Shown here in pieces: positions 39,177 through 52,192 of a DNA stretch of 64,000 bases. Positions within the stretch are counted from its first letter, which is position 1. The number at the start of each line of letters is the position of its first letter. The notes below the pieces were generated by a model. It ran no database searches and had not been told where the DNA came from. It was given only the letters and a program-made list of their open reading frames with translations. This stretch comes from Pipra filicauda (lineage: Eukaryota; Chordata; Aves; Passeriformes; Pipridae), in NCBI RefSeq assembly GCF_003945595.2, contig NW_024104285.1:310001-374000 (forward strand). The letters run 5' to 3'. Position numbers and translations under genes: made by a program.

Positions 39177-39649
39177 GCCATTTATTCTGATGAACTCAGT
39201 ACATTAAGTGTGAAGGTTTATTCTCCTTGGTTTATCAGAGCATTTATGTGCATGCACAGGCACAGAGTGTCAACCTTGTAGTTCAGCATCTTCAACAAAT
39301 TTATTTCACTTGTGATTAAAACAGAAGGAAAAACATACAAAGATAATAAAGTGCTGTAATTTGTAGTCTGCAGCCAGGAACTAGATAGCAAAAGCAACAT
39401 CTCTTTCTGCAATGAAAAACCTTTCTTAGACAGAGAACAACTCCTGGAAATAAAACAAGATTAACCTGTCTCTGTTCTGTCTTCATCCTTGTAGTGGACA
39501 GGAGGGAGATATCACTTGACTGTTGTCCTAAAGCAACTGAGTTAAAAGCAAAATCCCATCTATTTCATGATTGGAATCAGCTTCCACACAGAACAGAAAG
39601 GTGGACCTGGAGAACTGAATTAATTCGTCTTCAGAAGGCATCACAGGAC

Positions 39650-39955
39650 CTTCTCTGCTTAAATTATCCCTGGAAAATGCTTGTTTAGTCTGCTTTTAAG
39701 AGCTGCAGTGACAGAGACTCTAGGATTGTACCAATCAATATATTCTACAGCACAACTATTTTTACAACTGGGATTTTTTTCCTGATGGCAGACCTAAATC
39801 TACGTTGCTGCCATTTAATTCCATTATTCTTTATCCTGTCCCCAGTTGCAAAGGAAAACAAATTATTCCCTTTCTCTTTGAAGCAATTTGGAGACACTTG
39901 GAGTTCCATCACGCTCCCCTGCTCCTTGCTTAGACTGAACAATTAAAACTTTGTC
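39650..39955 (-). mobile_element. Ancient CR1/L3-type LINE fragment, minus strand
   Basis: Read on the plus strand this follows the antisense 3' part of old reptile/bird CR1 elements in order: tgcttgtttagtctgctttt, a cagtgacagagactct motif, tattctacagcacaac, tttttcctgatgg then cagacctaaatct, ttgctgccatttaattcc, ttatcctgtccccagttg, and finally gacttggagttcc-like and cttagactgaacaatt wording. These match the CR1 3' domain (antisense of the RKNFF and ERR-type motifs). It is highly diverged, 5'-truncated near 39955 and lacks a clear 3' tail on the left, so it predates the 11.7 kb copy by a wide margin. The short minus-strand frame at 39745-39942 is a remnant of this element, not a gene. Confidence 0.85.
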
Positions 39956-42900
39956 AGGCAGGATGGCTGAGCCTCCTGCCAGCTCTGCCCTCACCTCTCA
40001 AGTTTCTCCAGCAGTTTAAAGTTTGCTGCACAACTGGAATTGGTGGAATTTAGGATTAAGCTTAAACAGGGAGCTGCTGAGAAGCCAAGACCATGGGCAG
40101 CCCACACCAGGTGGGACAGAAGGATGGGTTTAGGAAGAGAGAGGATGGGTGGTTGGGTTAAACTGAGCCTGAGAAAGGAGGAAGGAAGTTGCTTATTTAA
40201 ACGTTTAGAATTTTTTTTTCCCTCTAATATCCAGATTACTGCCAAGAAGCTGGTATTAACTGCCAAAAATTAAATTCACTAAAAATTCCCCAGGTCAAAG
40301 ACTGTTTCACCTGTGGCACTACCCACAAAGAATCCTTTTAACTCTTCCCTCTGAGCTGCAAACAACCTCTGCAAAGTCTGAAGCTCATTTTCTGCTTTTA
40401 TCCTCTGTTAGAGGCCTAAAAACACAATAGCAGTCTGGGGAACCAACCCCAAAATTATCAGTTTGTTTTCCAAATGAAAGAAATAATTGCAATAGACAAC
40501 AAGAACAAAAGTGAGTGCCTTGTAAGTTTACACTGGTACTTTGTGGTGTTCAAAATACTACACATGCTTGCACACACAAGAGTGCTGTACAGATTAGGTA
40601 AGGATCATATTGATTCTCTACTTATCCAGCACTGTAAAATTTTAAGTGTTTTTCTGAAATGTTCTAAGTGAGTCATTGTTGAAGGTTATTTTTCCACTTG
40701 ATTTATCTCACCATAGATTATTCCACTCTTAGGAACTGGAGTGGCACAGTCTCAGCAGCATCCATCGTTCCACAACCCAGCCTGTTACACTTCATGAGTA
40801 CCACGTTCACTCTGAACTGCCCAAGAGGTCACTTGAGGTGAGAGACTAAAAACCTTACCTTGTTGTGTTTGTGAAACTGAATATGCAGAAATGAAGAAAT
40901 CAGCAGGAAGTCAAGGTGTGTTCATTAATATCTGTGACAACACACAAGCTGGGTGCCCCTAAGCACTCCAGTTGTTCCAGGGTAGGGGAGGACCCAGGAG
41001 CAGCACTATGAGCACCACCTGCATCTCAGGGGAGCACGTGCAAATCAGTAGTGACACCTTGTGTGCAAGTAAGACATCAATCTGCATGATTGAGGAATTC
41101 AGGTTGAAGAAAGTCCTTCTTTCTGGTGTGCTGAAACAAAACAAATTAACAGTTTTCAGCACAGAGGAACCCACAAGGCTCATTTACTAAAAAGGGATGT
41201 GCACCACAACAGGTAAAACCCAACCACCCTATGGAGCTGTACAAAAGGCCTGTTTTGGTTTTCCCATGGTGCCCTTGCAGAAGGAATTGTGGTATATTTA
41301 AAGACACACTGCAGCAATAATGACCATGATTTGTAGCTCACTTCTCTCACTGGCTTTCTCTGACAGCAGGCAAACTCCTCATCTTCAGCACTCTTGGTTT
41401 CTCAATGTAAACCTGAGAAACATCTCCCAAGTCATCTCAGTAAATGTTCTGAATAATACCAGACAATTTTCCATCAAACAATTATTTGGGGACACACATT
41501 TCATCAATTCTAATATTATTTACCTACCTTATAGGCATGCTGCATGTACCACTCAGTTAATGTTTCAGTGATACCCTCAAAACACAAAAGCCTAGAATGA
41601 TGACCAGCTAAAGTTAATAAATGATGCTATTGTTTCTTGGATTAATAGTGTCTTCATAAAGGATGCCCTCTGAAAAGTTCAAACTGCTTTTGTGCTGTAT
41701 GTCAAACAGCAACAAAACCCATTATAATTAGACATTTTCCTGGATTTCAATGCTCCTTATAAACAGTGCTGAGTAGCACCTAAATTAATTTTCTTTCTTG
41801 TTTAAAAGCACTGAGAAGAATACTCAAGAGAGAAAGAAAGTGAGGGAGAAAGAGAACTGCTTGTCACATCATTTCTCAGAGCTCTGTAGTTCTGTTCTGA
41901 AAACTCCCTTCAATGGTTCAGGAGCTGTGAAGACACAGGCTGTGATCATGCAGGCTGCGAGGGGAGTGGGGGCTGAGTTAAGGAGGGAGGTGTTGCTTTT
42001 GCTACATATTTTATTTTAACATAATACACAGTTGCCAATATGAAAAAAATATGCATATACTTCTTCTGTGTCAGAATATGCCATGAAATATCAGCATGCC
42101 TCGCTACATAAAGTTGTAAGTGATGCACCACCCACAGCTTTTTTTTTGTTGTGGTTAACTTTTGTTTATGATTTAAACCAATAATCACACTAAACACTTG
42201 GAAATAAATTAAGCCTTTTCAGACTGATTAAATTGGCTGAATGCTTTAAACATGCGACTTTGGCAGATCTAATCATCCCAGGATAGTCAGGGAGTTAATC
42301 ATGCAAATGTCTTCAGATATTTCAATTTGCAAGGCTGTGTTTTGTAGCCTGCAATCTTCCAAAGCATCTGTATTCTGTGCTGTGAACTGCAATTGTTCAG
42401 TGCAATTGACCAAGCAGCACAAAAACTTAATAACAAGCAAAATGCTAAGACAAAAAAGTAATACATTTTAAAAAGTTTTAATAAGAAGAATATTAAATTT
42501 GTCAGGCACTTTATACCACTACAGGAGGTACAGACCCAGTGGCTCCAGCTGGGAGGGAGTAAGGAATTTAGAAGAGCTCCATTGCTTATGCAAACCTTCA
42601 AGCTTACACATGTGCTTTGTGGAATTAGATTTTTTTACAAATGAGGAGATTGGTGGTGTTCCTAAATGGCCCTTGTTTGTTCACTCTGTTTTGGAGACTG
42701 GCACTTCCACCAGTTTTGAGACTCATTTAACTCCTCATAGGAATCATTTCTTTCCATCTTCTTTTTAGTGTGATTGAAAATTTTAAGATGAGTGACAGGA
42801 ATCATGGATTCCACCTTTCAGTGAAAACCAGAAAGATTTGACCAGAATCTGAACCTTTCCTACCATATCCTCTTTCCCATCTCTGAACTGACTGAAAAAG

Positions 42901-44705
42901 GTTGCATCTAGAGCATATATTTTGATATTACAGCTAAACCTCTTTAAAACTCTCATGTATTAGACCATTTGCAAAAGGACAGAGTATGGTAGAAGAAACA
43001 CCATAGTTTCAAAAATTAATTAACCATTTAGATTTTTTATAAATTATCTGTTCTCTACTGAAGCAGATATTTTCATTTCCATTAAAATATGTTACTCTTA
43101 TTAATAAGATTTAATATATATGTCTAACTTTATGGACCACCTACTGTCTGAGTTTATTCCTTAATTAACCCACCCACACACTGTGAAAACAATTAAGGGT
43201 AATGAAAGACAGTAACTCAGTCCAGAAAATAAACTTTTGCAATAGTCTCCAAAAACCTTCGGAAAATGTTCCCTGAGTTTTAAATTCTGCCCTGTAATCA
43301 GTTGGCAAAAAGAGTTTTAGTTCAGCTTTTCAGAATGCAGCCAAGCAACCAGACCTAAAGCCAGGAAATTAGTGAAGAAGCTTAAAATCTGTCTTATGGA
43401 CAAGACAAGGAAGGATCAAAAGGTAGCAGAAAGTTTGTCAACTCCTGCTTGCCACCAAAAGATGTCAGTGATATCTTGTCATTGTATAAATGGGTAACAC
43501 TGATTTTGCTTGTCTAAGTAAGAACGGGAGTTATGAAGAGCATTCTACAAAATAGCAAAACATAACTGGCTTATAAGACTTTTAAGGGTTGAAAACATAA
43601 ATTCCCAAAACAATAAGCAATAGAATTGATTGGATTTATAACTGAGATACTACCCAGTACTTATTTGTAAAATTTAAACTATTTAGCTTGCTGTAACTGG
43701 GAAGAAGTACAAGACAAATCTAGGTCTTGTAAATGAGAGTCCCAGAGCCAGTTTGTTTCTTCCCCTGCTTTCTCCCTACACTCAGGAAGAGCCTTCTTCA
43801 ATGACATTAAGGTTATGATGGAAAAATGATTCCAATAGAAGTCTATAGAGATTTTGTTAATATGCCTTTATGATGTGATATTATGACGGCAATTCAATTT
43901 CATTGCAGGCCTAATGAGACCCTGTTACAATGTCAAAATGAAAGGAAACTATATTAATCAAGTTATAGTACCCTGAGAGAAAGAAAAACCTAAAGAAATT
44001 AACCCCATTAAAAACTGTTTTAAAACAACATTAAGATTTAGTGAATTCAGAATTGCTTTGCTTTTGTTGGTTTAGTGCTTCAGGTAGAAGCTAAATTTTG
44101 CACTGATTTACAACTCATTAAGTGTATTGACATCAGGGGAATCAGGGGAAGTTTTAAGGAAACACAAACAGAACAAAATTCACACCAAGTATTGTGATTA
44201 TGCAAGGCATTGGGCACAGTCTGCTTAGTCTTACAGCTAAAATATTTTTTCCTCTTCAGTGGAACCAGAATTTCTTCACTTCTCGCTTAAAAAAGGCGAC
44301 AAGCTGACCAGTCTAAGAGTTTAAGTTCTTGTATCTCAGCTCTTTGATACCATATTTGAATTTGTACTAAACTAAACTGTAGAATTAAATCCCTAAAATT
44401 GCAAAAGAGAAACAAATTGGAGTGAAAAATTCCTCCTGAACTTATTAGAAGCAAATATTCAACTGCCAACAATAAAGTAAGAGTGGACACATACCCTGAA
44501 GACAAGAGGGGTCTTGGGTACATGTCAGGTTGTTAAAATTGAGTGTAACGGGACAAGCCACAACTGGAAAACAGCCTTTGTATCAACACCTTTGGGATGA
44601 CCTGCAAGGGAAGTTAAGTCACAGTTATGAAAACTCATAAGTCTATTTTAAAATATTAAAATGCTTATATTAAAAAAAAAGTTTTAAAAGTCAAAAACCT
44701 CAGAA

Positions 44706-44719
44706 TTTTTTTTTTTTTT
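44706..44719. repeat. T14 homopolymer run
   Basis: Fourteen thymines lie about 25 bp after an A9 run (from about 44672). The two runs could pair as a weak A/T hairpin. Simple sequence only. Confidence 0.85.
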
Positions 44720-47520
44720 AAATTTAACTTTTTGGCAACAGAGACCTTCTTCTGTGCATTCATTGAATTTTATGTCAATGATTTTTGTCCTTCCCAAGCT
44801 AATGTTTCTTACTGAGTGCAGAAGTCAGGGCTGCAATATTAATGTGAATTTGATAAAGGCTAGCACATGTATTCAATTTTAAATGCGCCACTGTCATTTT
44901 CCAAACCATGTGTAATATAAATATAAAGTGCTGTATATATTCAGTATATATATAATATATGTGCAATATAAAGTTTTGGTCTCTTTAAAAACTGCCACCC
45001 ACCTGAACAGTGGTGCAGCAGACAGGGCAACACTCTTTTTATACAATAGGTACATTCCAATTTTCAGCAAATACTTACAAGAATAGATTCAGCAAGACAT
45101 TAACACCAAACAGTTTGGACATGCACCAAAATATTTCAAAAAGTAAAAGACCCTTCTTTATCTTTCAGCAAACTCAGACATTTACATGGCACTATGAAGA
45201 TTTGCAAACTCACAAGAAATCCATTGATTTTTGCTTCTATTACTGTTGAACATACAGAGATGGCACTTTGTCATCAGAGTATTAGGAAAGGAAAGTATGA
45301 ACCACTCCTAAACTCAAAATCCAGTTTCTATTTCTGCTTGTCCTTGGTGGACATGCATAAACACACACATCACACGTACACAGGGTTCTTTGTGCAGACT
45401 TGATATTTACTCACATATCTCATTTACAGAGACAACTCATTTACATAGGATGGAAATTTACTGTACTTTTTGTCCATACAGTAAGTTTCTGTTGCTATTA
45501 CTATCCGTAGTAGAAATAACCTTCAGTTACACCAGCATAATATAAATTGCATGTTATTGTTAAATTTTCCCAAACCTATTTTTGTTGGTGTTATCTGGAG
45601 TCTCACAATGCCTTAAGAATGGATTCACTGGAACCTTATCTACCTTGCAAACCAACATTCACTGTAGTATTAAGTTCTACTGCAAAAATATCAGGACCAC
45701 TTCTGTAAACACTGCGATGACAGTAGTAATGAGAAATGCAACAATGAAATTGTAAATAAGATTATAAAGTAAAAGAAAAACCCTGATATTACTTTCAGGC
45801 CTTAGAAAACTTGACCTTTAATCAGCAAGGTGGTTTGCACAAATACACCCAGCTCAGGCTGAACGTTCAGGGGAGAATGTACAAACCAACAAAACAGCAA
45901 AAGAATCTACTGGGGGAAACATTTAGCAGGATTGTTCTGCTGACCAAACTCTTCATCACTCCCTATTCATTATGTAGGAGAAAATATTTTTCCAAGGGTG
46001 TGCACTTTATTTTATCCATGAATTCCTCTGTGCTGAACTTCTCAAGAGTGTAAAAGGCAATCCATTAGAGAAAACTTTGTTCTTGTGACCTTGTCCATGA
46101 TTACTTTAACTACATAACGACCGACTGGAACATTATAGAGGTATGAAGATATTTACATATCCATAGGAGAGTTAACTTACTTACATAAACATACTTTTAT
46201 TTTATTGCAGTCTAAATATTCACCATAAGGATTGCATCAATGTAACTGTTTAAACAGTAAAAATCATTACTCTGATCAAAACACTTACCAGGAAACTTAT
46301 TCACACTCAAGGTCCGCTATAAACCACATTTCTTGCTGGCATCTTCCTTTAAATATTTGATGGGTTTGCTTTGTGGTCAGCACATTCAAATGCTTATAAT
46401 CTGTCTGTAGGATAATGTATATAAATTACTAAAACTCTTTTCCTGTGTTGGTGTAATCTGCTTTGCAGCTGTAAAACAAAACCATAAAGTTTTAAAACTT
46501 GGTATGGCCATACAGGTCTAAGTCACAGAAGTGAAAGGCATCTTCACCTAATACAGATTTCCTTGCTTTTCTCTCTGTATTTAAGTCCAGGAATTCAATT
46601 TAATTTTTATTATTCCTATTCCTCCTCTGCCTAGTCCTTTATTTAAAGAATTCCTCCATTTTCTAATGAAGCTCATTCATTTTCCACAGAGCATATTCAT
46701 TTCCTCAGCTACATCTTCAAATGCTGCACCTCCACCTTTCTGTCTGGAAAACTTTCAAAGCACCAACTTCCTAACTGGGTGTTTACATTTTGATTCCAGA
46801 ACCTCTTCTACTTTTCCTTGTGCCACTGGCACAACAAATATAAACACAGGTTGCTCACTTGCATATCTGTTCCAACAAGAATAGCCCAGAAATGTCTGCA
46901 TGAGCTTCAGCAAGACATTTCTTTGATAACTAACCTGCCAAATAATTTCACTGCTTAACAGTGCGAATGCTGAGCTGTTTTTATTATTAGAGTAATTTTA
47001 ATGATTGGCATGCATTGTGTGTTTATATGTTTGTCAAATATTGGGAAATCAATTAGAACAATATAATGCCACTGGGAAAAACATAATTTGCAAAATAATT
47101 ATAAGCAATTGGCACCAGATGTTCTATTTCTTCAAAATTTGCATTTTCAGTTTTATAATATTTATACTTTTCTTTTGGCAAAATGCTTAAGTAATCATAC
47201 CTCAAAAGGCTGGATTTTTTCCTTTTTCTGAGTTTGGTTTTGTGACAACGGAATTCAAAGGCAAAGCTCAGGTCATATGCCCTGAGTGGTTACACTTAGT
47301 GGTTTCATCCCCTACCCCAGAAATACAATATCTTTTTTTTTTATTATACTTAGTCTTATCTAATAATCTTCTAAAGCAGAGATGAACAGCATATTTTAAC
47401 AATACTGTTCTGCTAAATCTGAAGCCAAATGGAAACAAGGAATTGATAAGAAGCTTCTCCTTCATATGAGAAAACCTGACTATTGCTGTCATGGATGTTG
47501 GCTTTTTCTTGTTCATCCAG

Positions 47521-47566
47521 TTTCACCTAAAGAACTAAAGTTATTTCATCTAAAGAACTAAAGATT
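47521..47566. repeat. 23-bp tandem duplication, two copies
   Basis: The unit beginning tttcacctaaagaactaaag (47521-47543) is followed at once by tttcatctaaagaactaaag (47544-47566), with one change in the shared 20 bases and differing last three. It is a recent-looking slippage duplication in AT-rich DNA. Confidence 0.9.
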
Positions 47567-50500
47567 TTAAACTAAAATGGAAAATTTTGATAGTCCTAAA
47601 CCAAAAGTCATCTAAGCAAAGGTTTATTTTGACTTGTTTGCAGATGTGCATGAGGGAGCTTGTTTCAACAGCTTTCTTTAGAAAAGAAGAGGTTTCTGAG
47701 GTCACAAAATATTGAGAGAACATTAGAATCCCGCAGTATGAGCTCTTTAATAAGAGAGTTTAATACTGTTTAATTCTTTGTGTGAGAAAGATGGATCATT
47801 TACAGAAATAGGAATAGTATTTTGTTTAAATTCAAGTGTTTAGATTCATGTTTATTCAGAAAGCCTTAGTAGACTGCGTAGTCCAATTTCTTCAGGGGTT
47901 TGTGTTTTTTTCCAAGATTACATTCGCTCTATTTTATTATTTATTTTAGGCATTGAGTGAGCAATAAACTTAGCTGCAGGCAAAGAAACACAACACAGCA
48001 TGAGTTGGCAAGGCCTTGACAAACACCATATCCACGGTTCTGCCACCACAGTTAAAAAAAACTGGTCAATAAAAATGCTCTGCCATGAAATCTCAGAGGT
48101 CAGACATAATCTTTGTTCATCTCCAGACTTTTATCTCCCTCTAGAAAATAAAATTTCTTAGCATTTTACTTGTTCTTTAACAAGATTCCCTAAACGTTCT
48201 TGGTTTACTGTCTCAGGTAATATTACATTATTTAGACTGAGTCAATGCAGTAGTTTCTGAGATTGGAGCCTTGTACAAATTTTATTGACACCATCAAGTC
48301 ACTGGGCTGATGGCACCTTCAGACATCAGTTGTTAATGACTCTGAATTCCTTGACAACAAGTGAATAGGAAAATAAAGCTACACTTGGATAATCAGAAGA
48401 GAGTGTAGAATACTTGAAACACACAGAGTTTATTACTTTGTCTACTGGCTTTGTAATGTTGGGTCGTAAAAAAAGCGAAAATATTTAAAACAGATTTAAA
48501 GCTTTTATTCACTCTGAATCCATTCCTCTGCTTAAACAGCAAAAGACTTTCATAAAAAGAGATTATTTTTTTATCAAGATTATCACTAATGCAATGCATC
48601 TTTAATTTTGAGGGCGGAAGAAAAAACAAGCACCATTATTTATCATATTCAAAATATTAATTAATATTTTACTTGATTGAAGTAATAAAGAAATAGTGGT
48701 ACTACTTTCACTTTTTGCTAACATCAAGCTTACAAGTTTACCAAAAAAGTTTTATAAACTCCCTGGTAAGGTTTTATTGTACATGTTGTTGTCACATCAG
48801 AGCAGGTGTGAGAACAATGAAAACGAAGCATATGATAGAAAAAAAATACAAAAATAAAATGGGTTAAGTGCTTACCACACCTGTTCAAGATGGGTCTTCT
48901 CCTTTGGGATGTCAATGAAATGACTTTTCAATGGCTTTCTGGTTCCAATACATCTTTTACAGTTCACTTAGAAGAACTGAAAGAATTTTTTCTTTCATCA
49001 GTTCTGTGGTCTGCCTTTGCATCCTTTCCATGTTCTGTGTGATCCTGGCTGAGCTAAAAGCTCTCTTCTTGTTATATTTTCTTTGCAGACACTATTCCTG
49101 TCCCTCCCTTTTCTCCCACTAGTATTCCTTATTGAAAACATCATTTCTCTCTCCCACCCCTGGGTTCCTCAGATCCACTGTGCTGCAGCCAGAATAATGC
49201 AAACAGCAAAACTTTCTCTGTGCTGCTGAGATTTATTGATTCTTTTTTTGAAGTCTAGGTGTCTATTAGCACATTGACACCTACCAACCACTAATAAGCA
49301 ACACTGTGACATTCAAAAGCTAGTTTTCGTCAAAATATTATTTAATGCAAGAAAGTCTCCAAGAGAGAGATTTGGAAGTCAGAAATCAGTGTCCTCTTGA
49401 TGGCAGGATTCAGCAGAGACTCCATTAGAGGTTGTCTTGTGATAGTGTCTTCCATTTCACAAGAAAGAAGGGAGAGGAATCCAGAAAGCTGTCCTATGGT
49501 GAAGGGAAATAAAGAGTCACAACAGGACACCACATTTTGAGGTGGTTTTTTTTTTGTTTTTCTTTTTTTACTAATGGCAACATGCCAAGGACTAGAATTA
49601 AATTCTTTCCCAGTTCACTCTTTCGTCACCTACCACCATATAAATCAAGTCTACATGAGATTAAGTAAGTACATTCAGCTTGGGCTCAGGTGTGAGTGCA
49701 GATGGGCTTTGAAACATTCCACAAATCCAACCACAGCTATATTGGCTTAAAGAATGACTGGGGAGAGGAATTGCTGAAAGACTACATTTACTGATCATCT
49801 TCAGTTCCTTTAGCACAGTCCGTATCATCTCCCTCCAATCTTCAGTTTGCATCAAACTAATCAAGATGCAATAGAAAGAAAAATAAGCATTTGAGACCTT
49901 CCTTTGAAACCTGCAGGCCCAGCTGAGACACAGAAATGTCTACACTCACTAAGCAAACTATTATTCATAACATCTGCCTATCCAGTGCAATGTGAGTTCC
50001 TGTCACTCATCATTGACATGTCTAGGATTGATTTCCTAACACTACATTATTATCTTTCATGAGAATATGCTAATTCCTTCTGTATCACTATGTATGCTGA
50101 TATACAGTATCCTTTGACATTCACAACATGTTCTAGTGTGATAGATTAATTCAAGATAAAAAAAAAAAAAGAATGTGCAAAGGCACTGGTAAAGGCACCA
50201 TATATCTGGCAAAAACTGATTAAAAGTAGGAATTATTCTCCCAATAAAATTATTTTCCCAATATGACAACAGAATTTTTACCATTGGTGCCAAGATTCCA
50301 CCTGATAACCAAATTTGGGGTTATTAATTAATAGTAAGGTACAATATTAGCTGTGTTATTCTGTAAAATATTCAAGTAAAATTTTTAAAGGTTTTCTATT
50401 TCCCTTTAGTTTCTAAAGAATTTGTTGACTTATTAGCAAAATAAGTTCTCTCCAATTCAGTTATTAAGTGTGTATTACCAGATCACACAGATATTTCTGC

Positions 50501-52151
50501 CACTATTTTCAAGTAGTGAGTGACCATAATCTTATGTACTTGACACATATAATTCTAACATATTATTTCATGCTAAGAATGACTAGATGGGACTCTCACA
50601 GTCTCATCTTAGTATATTTTCTACAATAACTTACCTCTTTTTAATATTTTACTTCTCTGCCCTTCACTGATGTCCTCAATGATTTCCTCCACCAAGTGTT
50701 TTACCGCTTCACCCTGCTCTAATTAATTCTCAACTTTAAATTCTCCACTGACCCCCATTTAACTCTCAGTAGATACAAAAGCTTTGAAAGAAAAATCCTC
50801 AGTGAGCAAGTGCTGGCCAGGCAGCTTTTCTTCAAGCTTTTGCAGCTTTAAATCTGATCACGGGAAATACTGAACCAAATCCTGCCCTGAACAGCACAAC
50901 ACCCTGTTGTATTGCAATGGCAATGCCATTTCCCAAGTGCTGTTGGACTCCAACAAAATCACAAAATTAGAGTCTGAGTGAGGAGATGCACCTGCAGGTT
51001 CACTTTCAGTAAGACTTTGCAAGTAGCTCATCATCTGATGCACTGGGAGCACCAAGAGACTCCTGCAAATTCAGTTCTTTTTTCCCCTCACTTGCCAAAA
51101 GAATCCTCCTCCTCCAGCATATGTGTAAGCAGAGAACACAGAATGAAAAGTATTTCATTCCAAAACTTCACTGAATGGATTTCTAGTTTTATTTAGTCAT
51201 CTTTAAGAAAAAGAAACATAAAATCCCTCAGTTTAAGAGGAAGTTGAGAACAGCTGAGATGATCCAGCATGGTAAAAATTATACCATAGACAAGAAAAAG
51301 ACATCATTCTTTTTCACATTAAGATTTAGCTGAAAAAAACCCAACTTTAACTTCAACATTATAAAGTAATTTTTACTTACTATTTTTTTAACCATTGTAT
51401 TCAGTGCAAACAGATGAACTGTAAAAAGCTTGAATAGGGAGAACCAGTGCATTTATTTGCATTAATCTCTCAGCAGAGCCAGCTCCAACCTGCTGGACTG
51501 CTCACAGCTATGGTCTTCTGTGTGCTGAATTTCAGCCTAAAATACACTTGAACACCAAATGCAAGAGTGTAAGTGAACAGAAGCAAATTCACAGACCACA
51601 GGTAATATCAGCAACTTTAGAACTCTTTTGGAGCTAAATCAAAATCCCAGTAAAACTCAAGGATAGAAGTTTTTGGCTTCAGTTCTGTGTACCTTCAACG
51701 ACCCTCAGTTCCATGTACACTGAGCTGGGACTCAATACAATAACAGCAAGCCATTAATGATTGAAAATATTTGTACTGTATAAAGGATCCAATCTACATG
51801 ATTTTCACCACATTTTGCTTTCACTGAGTGTACAGCACTTGATATCCTTATTACAGTTGCAATATTATTACAATGATTTCTTTTTATTATGACTTAACCA
51901 TCCTTTATAAATTTTAACACAAACATGTGCTTAGGTTTTTCTTTAATGTTAATTTACCATATGCCCACAAGAGACCGCTTTTCAGAATATCTTTCCTATC
52001 TTTTCTACTACATTATAAATTACACACATTTACGATAATTCTGCTTGATTTACAATCTCTCTCATTCCTGAATTTAATCTGTTGTACAAAAACAGGCAAT
52101 TGAAATTGGATATACCTTTTGAATGGTATTTTAATGACCTTGAAATCAGTC

Positions 52152-52192
52152 AAAAGAAAAACCAAACAAACCAACACCAAACCAAACAAAAT
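52152..52192. repeat. A/C-rich simple tract (AAACC/AAAC units)
   Basis: Irregular AAACC, AACACC and AAACA units. It is the first of a series of similar tracts between 52 and 61 kb. Confidence 0.8.

Larger units (their letters stand above)
25381..39640. other. Long non-coding interval, no gene recognised
   Basis: About 14 kb of AT-rich sequence without a recognisable exon or RNA gene. Open frames are 60-96 codons, on both strands, and unlike any known family. Simple repeats occur at 26014-26038, 28731-28745, 32867-32966 and 35637-35655, and a 24-bp tandem duplication at 39129-39176. Two blocks, about 29040-29450 and 33430-33700, have the texture of conserved non-coding DNA (multiple TTAAT, ATTAAT and TAATTA cores in otherwise complex sequence). 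Confidence 0.6.
39960..52150. other. Long non-coding interval, no gene recognised
   Basis: About 12 kb with only short chance frames. A moderately GC-rich purine-heavy stretch at 40030-40190 is open on both strands and unidentified. Blocks near 42200-42420 and 48230-48360 resemble conserved non-coding elements, the first containing a perfect POU octamer. Simple features inside are a T14 run (44706-44719), an alternating AT patch (44935-44960), a 23-bp tandem duplication (47521-47566), a T-rich tract near 49545-49568 and an A13 run (50158-50170). No transposon was recognised. Confidence 0.6.

Noticed and set aside
44672..44719. A9/T14 pair as a functional hairpin or terminator
   Set aside because: These are simple A and T runs in AT-rich vertebrate DNA. 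There is no GC stem and no upstream gene.
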